A stretch of 64,000 nucleotides of DNA from Rhabditophanes sp. KR3021 (lineage: Eukaryota; Nematoda; Chromadorea; Rhabditida; Alloionematidae), in NCBI GenBank assembly GCA_963281155.1, contig CAUJLY010000003.1, forward strand, positions 248,001-312,000, read 5' to 3'. The translations under genes were made by a program, and so were the position numbers. Numbering within the stretch: position 1 is the first letter of the stretch; every line of letters begins with the position of its first letter. Shown in pieces: positions 61,701 to 64,000 of the stretch. A model generated the notes under the pieces. The model had not been told where the DNA came from. It made no database searches and was given only the letters and a program-made list of their open reading frames with translations.

Positions 61701-63555
61701 ACATATTTATTTATTAAATTCCACAAAATATACTTACTCATTTATTTTGCAACAACTCTAGTTCTATTAAACAAAACCTTTTTAATTCAATCCAACTAAT
61801 TCATGAGTTAAAATTACAACTAAAATATCACTCCTGATCTACTGACCTACTGAACCATTCGAATTCTAATAAGAATCGTTTCTATTTTTCGGTACATTCT
61901 TTACTTTATTTCTAAATATTAAACTTTTCACAATATTTAGTATTCAACATATTCACACCATCTATTTGATTCTATATTTTGTTTTTATAGTACTATTTGC
62001 AGAAATTAGAAATAAATTAGTAACAATTATACACAGAAATTGTAGTTTGAGTACGATTAAACTCCAGCCCTAAACACTCACCAGCCACTCAAAAAGACAC
62101 CACCACACTTCTAAGATTCCTTCAACAACTTTACCTTATAAACCTTCTCATATACCAACAAATCTCCAACTCCCAAAAGGCACTCACTTTATATGAGTCC
62201 AACTAATCAGATTACCTTTTAAATCACCAAAACCACCATCTCCTCTCCATTAAAATACCTCCCATTTGTCAACAACAACATCTTCCTCCCCCTCAACAAC
62301 TACACTCCCCATTCCTATCCCCTACATTTCCAGTTACTTTCTAAAAGAAGAAAAGACGCAACATACACATCTAGCTAAAACACTTTAATAAAAATATTAA
62401 AAAGCATCATTTTCTCCTATTGATTCCCCTTATGATTGATGTAAATTGTTGGGTCTTTTCTAAGCACATTTTCAATTACGTTAATTGGGTGCGTATGTAT
62501 GTGAAGTGCATTTATAAATCTTTCAATCATTATTATTTATTACTTTCATCAGTTTGTATTGTTCTTTATTATATTACGTTTTTTATTTTTTTTGGATGTT
62601 TCTTAGAGTTGGTTGGGTTAATTAAGGAAAGGTGGGTTTGTTTGTTACATGATGGGTGCTTTTTGTGTCCGTCAGGAACCAATATCACGAATTAATATGA
62701 TTTAGATCATAAATCAGGAGATTACTTTCTTAAATTCTTTTAATCAACTCACCAAAAAGACCAATCACTACAAAACTAAATGTTCTTTAAACTTAATTAT
62801 CCCTACTCCCAATCATAACAAAAGCCAATAAAGTTTCAATTAAAAAAGATATTGACTAAACCCATAATTGTTCAGCAAACATAACTTTACTCGATGTTTC
62901 TTTCTTAACAAAACAAACAAAACAGTTCAATGCAATTAAAAATGTGGAGGTAGATGTTGGAAACTGGTCTTTTTTTATTGTATGCATAAAGAAAAGGATT
63001 TTTGGTGGAAAAGAGAATACAGTTATGAAAGTGCAACTAATTCTCTCTTCCCAACAACACCTATTTACTATTTTTTTGTTTAAACATGCTTTTCTTAATC
63101 TTCATGCTTCTTTCGCAGCCCATATTGAATTTTAGTTATGGAATGTAAAGAAGTGTGCAGATTTTTGAGAGTATTCGATGAAATTATTTTATTTGCTATT
63201 TTTTGTTCAATAAAAATACTATTATATTGTATCAAATATGTCGTTTCTATCAGATTCATCACATAAGTAAATCACATAACTTGGTATACATCAAATAGGA
63301 TAGTTATTTATGGGGAGATAATGACATCTACACACCTTTTTATTACTGATTAAAATAAAAACAATTTATGAAAAGTCAAATTAACAAAGTAAAGCTATAT
63401 TCTTATGTTGAGTGTACATATGATTATTATTAACTAATAAGTAAAAACCATTTAATTCAATTGTAAATAGAAGTATTATTATTACCTTGTGTGTCCTTGG
63501 TGTGATGCAAAAATTAAACAAAAATATTTATCAAAAATAATTACTAAGAAAGAGT
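58736..63555. other. Gene-poor region with alternating strand-composition blocks
   Basis: No intact gene was found in 4.8 kb. A relic-like frame at about 59325-59670 reads IWPKLDYMYDPHDRQLPVLD with one in-frame TAG. Blocks switch between C-rich and G-rich on the plus strand: 62281-62340 has 27 C and 1 G, 62581-62640 has 1 C and 18 G, and C-rich sequence returns near 62761. Confidence 0.45.
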
Positions 63556-64000
63556 TTATGGTTCGTGGTGGTGGCCGTGTTCCCCTCCTCCGTGACTGTG
63601 TCCAGTCTCCATTACTGCTTCGATTAACTGGACCAGGGCAATCATCATGAAGCCACTGAATATTGCTATCAACTGGACTAGATTAGAGAATTCGTTCGCT
63701 TTTTCTTGAGCTAAGATTTCGCTATAATAAGACACTTATTTAATATCTTCCAACCACACCATAAACCTACAAAAAAGTGACATAAAGAAACGTTCCAGCT
63801 GCCAGACTTTCTAACACGAAGATAAGTCCATCCTTTGCAATTTCATTAAAGTCAGCATGTTTTAAGATGACTCCAATTATACAACCGATTGGCGTTGCTA
63901 AGGCATACAATAATACTGTCACTATCACGAAGTTTCGTCTCTTCGAGTTTGATTTGGCTACTTGCAAGCCAACACTAAAAGCTTCCACACTTTTATGAAT
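63556..64000 (-). CDS. ZIP-family zinc transporter, C-terminal part, runs off the window
   Basis: Two exons are visible: 64000-63771 (open at the window edge) and 63721-63556. The product has HKSVEAFSVGLQ (TM4 metal-site region of ZIP proteins), ALATPIGCIIGV (TM5), AAGTFLYVTFFEILAQE and a last transmembrane segment (SGFMMIALVQLIEA). It moves zinc or iron into the cytosol. The tail after the last helix is His-rich (GHSHGGGEHGHHHEP), which could bind metal on the extracytoplasmic side. ZIP1/2/3-like is the best guess; the N-terminal half lies outside. Confidence 0.85.

Noticed and set aside
62420..62695. 91-codon hydrophobic frame
   Set aside because: Its hydrophobicity follows from a T/G-rich block; no topology or family pattern is seen.

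Overview
The window looks like nuclear DNA of a nematode. The evidence is AT-rich sequence, mostly 40-60 nt introns with gt...tttag/ttcag ends, and splice acceptors placed a few bases upstream of several start codons, as expected for spliced-leader trans-splicing. The family content also fits: Sre-like and Srg-like chemoreceptors, two DUF1057 alpha/beta hydrolases, cysteine-rich TIL-domain proteins, F-box proteins and a WAGO-type Argonaute. Genes are intron-poor and closely packed to about 51 kb. I cannot name the species. || Layout. 2.0-24.5 kb is conserved housekeeping: RMI1 (genome stability), RIOK3 (kinase-like ribosome factor), RNPS1 (splicing/EJC), a drebrin-like actin adaptor, an SLC35F5-type transporter, farnesyl diphosphate synthase, an F-box protein, a PIAS SUMO ligase, TFIIE-beta, a TEX10/Ipi1 ribosome-assembly protein, cullin-1 and a five-finger C2H2 protein. 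24.7-37 kb is accessory: chemoreceptors, a decayed receptor copy, two tandem hydrolases, unknown small genes and pseudogene relics. 37.3-56.9 kb is a large inverted duplication with arms of about 5.2 and 5.0 kb. Each arm carries a near-identical Argonaute gene with upstream repeats, and the arms surround a 9.4 kb spacer. The spacer holds three TIL genes (one also a tandem peptide-precursor-like protein), RBBP4/lin-53, nicalin, CISD3, an unknown small gene and TRMT112. 56.7-64 kb is pseudogene remains and a gene-poor stretch with strong strand-composition blocks, ending in a ZIP zinc transporter that runs off the window. || How it fits together. Several same-strand pairs lie 200-350 bp apart (RMI1/RIOK3, CUL1/TEX10, RBBP4/TIL, the two hydrolases) and could be operons. 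The duplicated Argonautes lack two catalytic aspartates, so they should bind rather than slice targets. The left copy is intact. The right copy has one base fewer in a G run. An F-box-like relic crosses the outer edge of the right arm but is cut at the left edge, so the right arm looks like the source and the left arm the insertion. || Caution. Several genes carry a frame break that one extra base in a homopolymer would repair, so some 'pseudogenes' may be consensus errors. All family calls are from reading the sequence; no database search was run.
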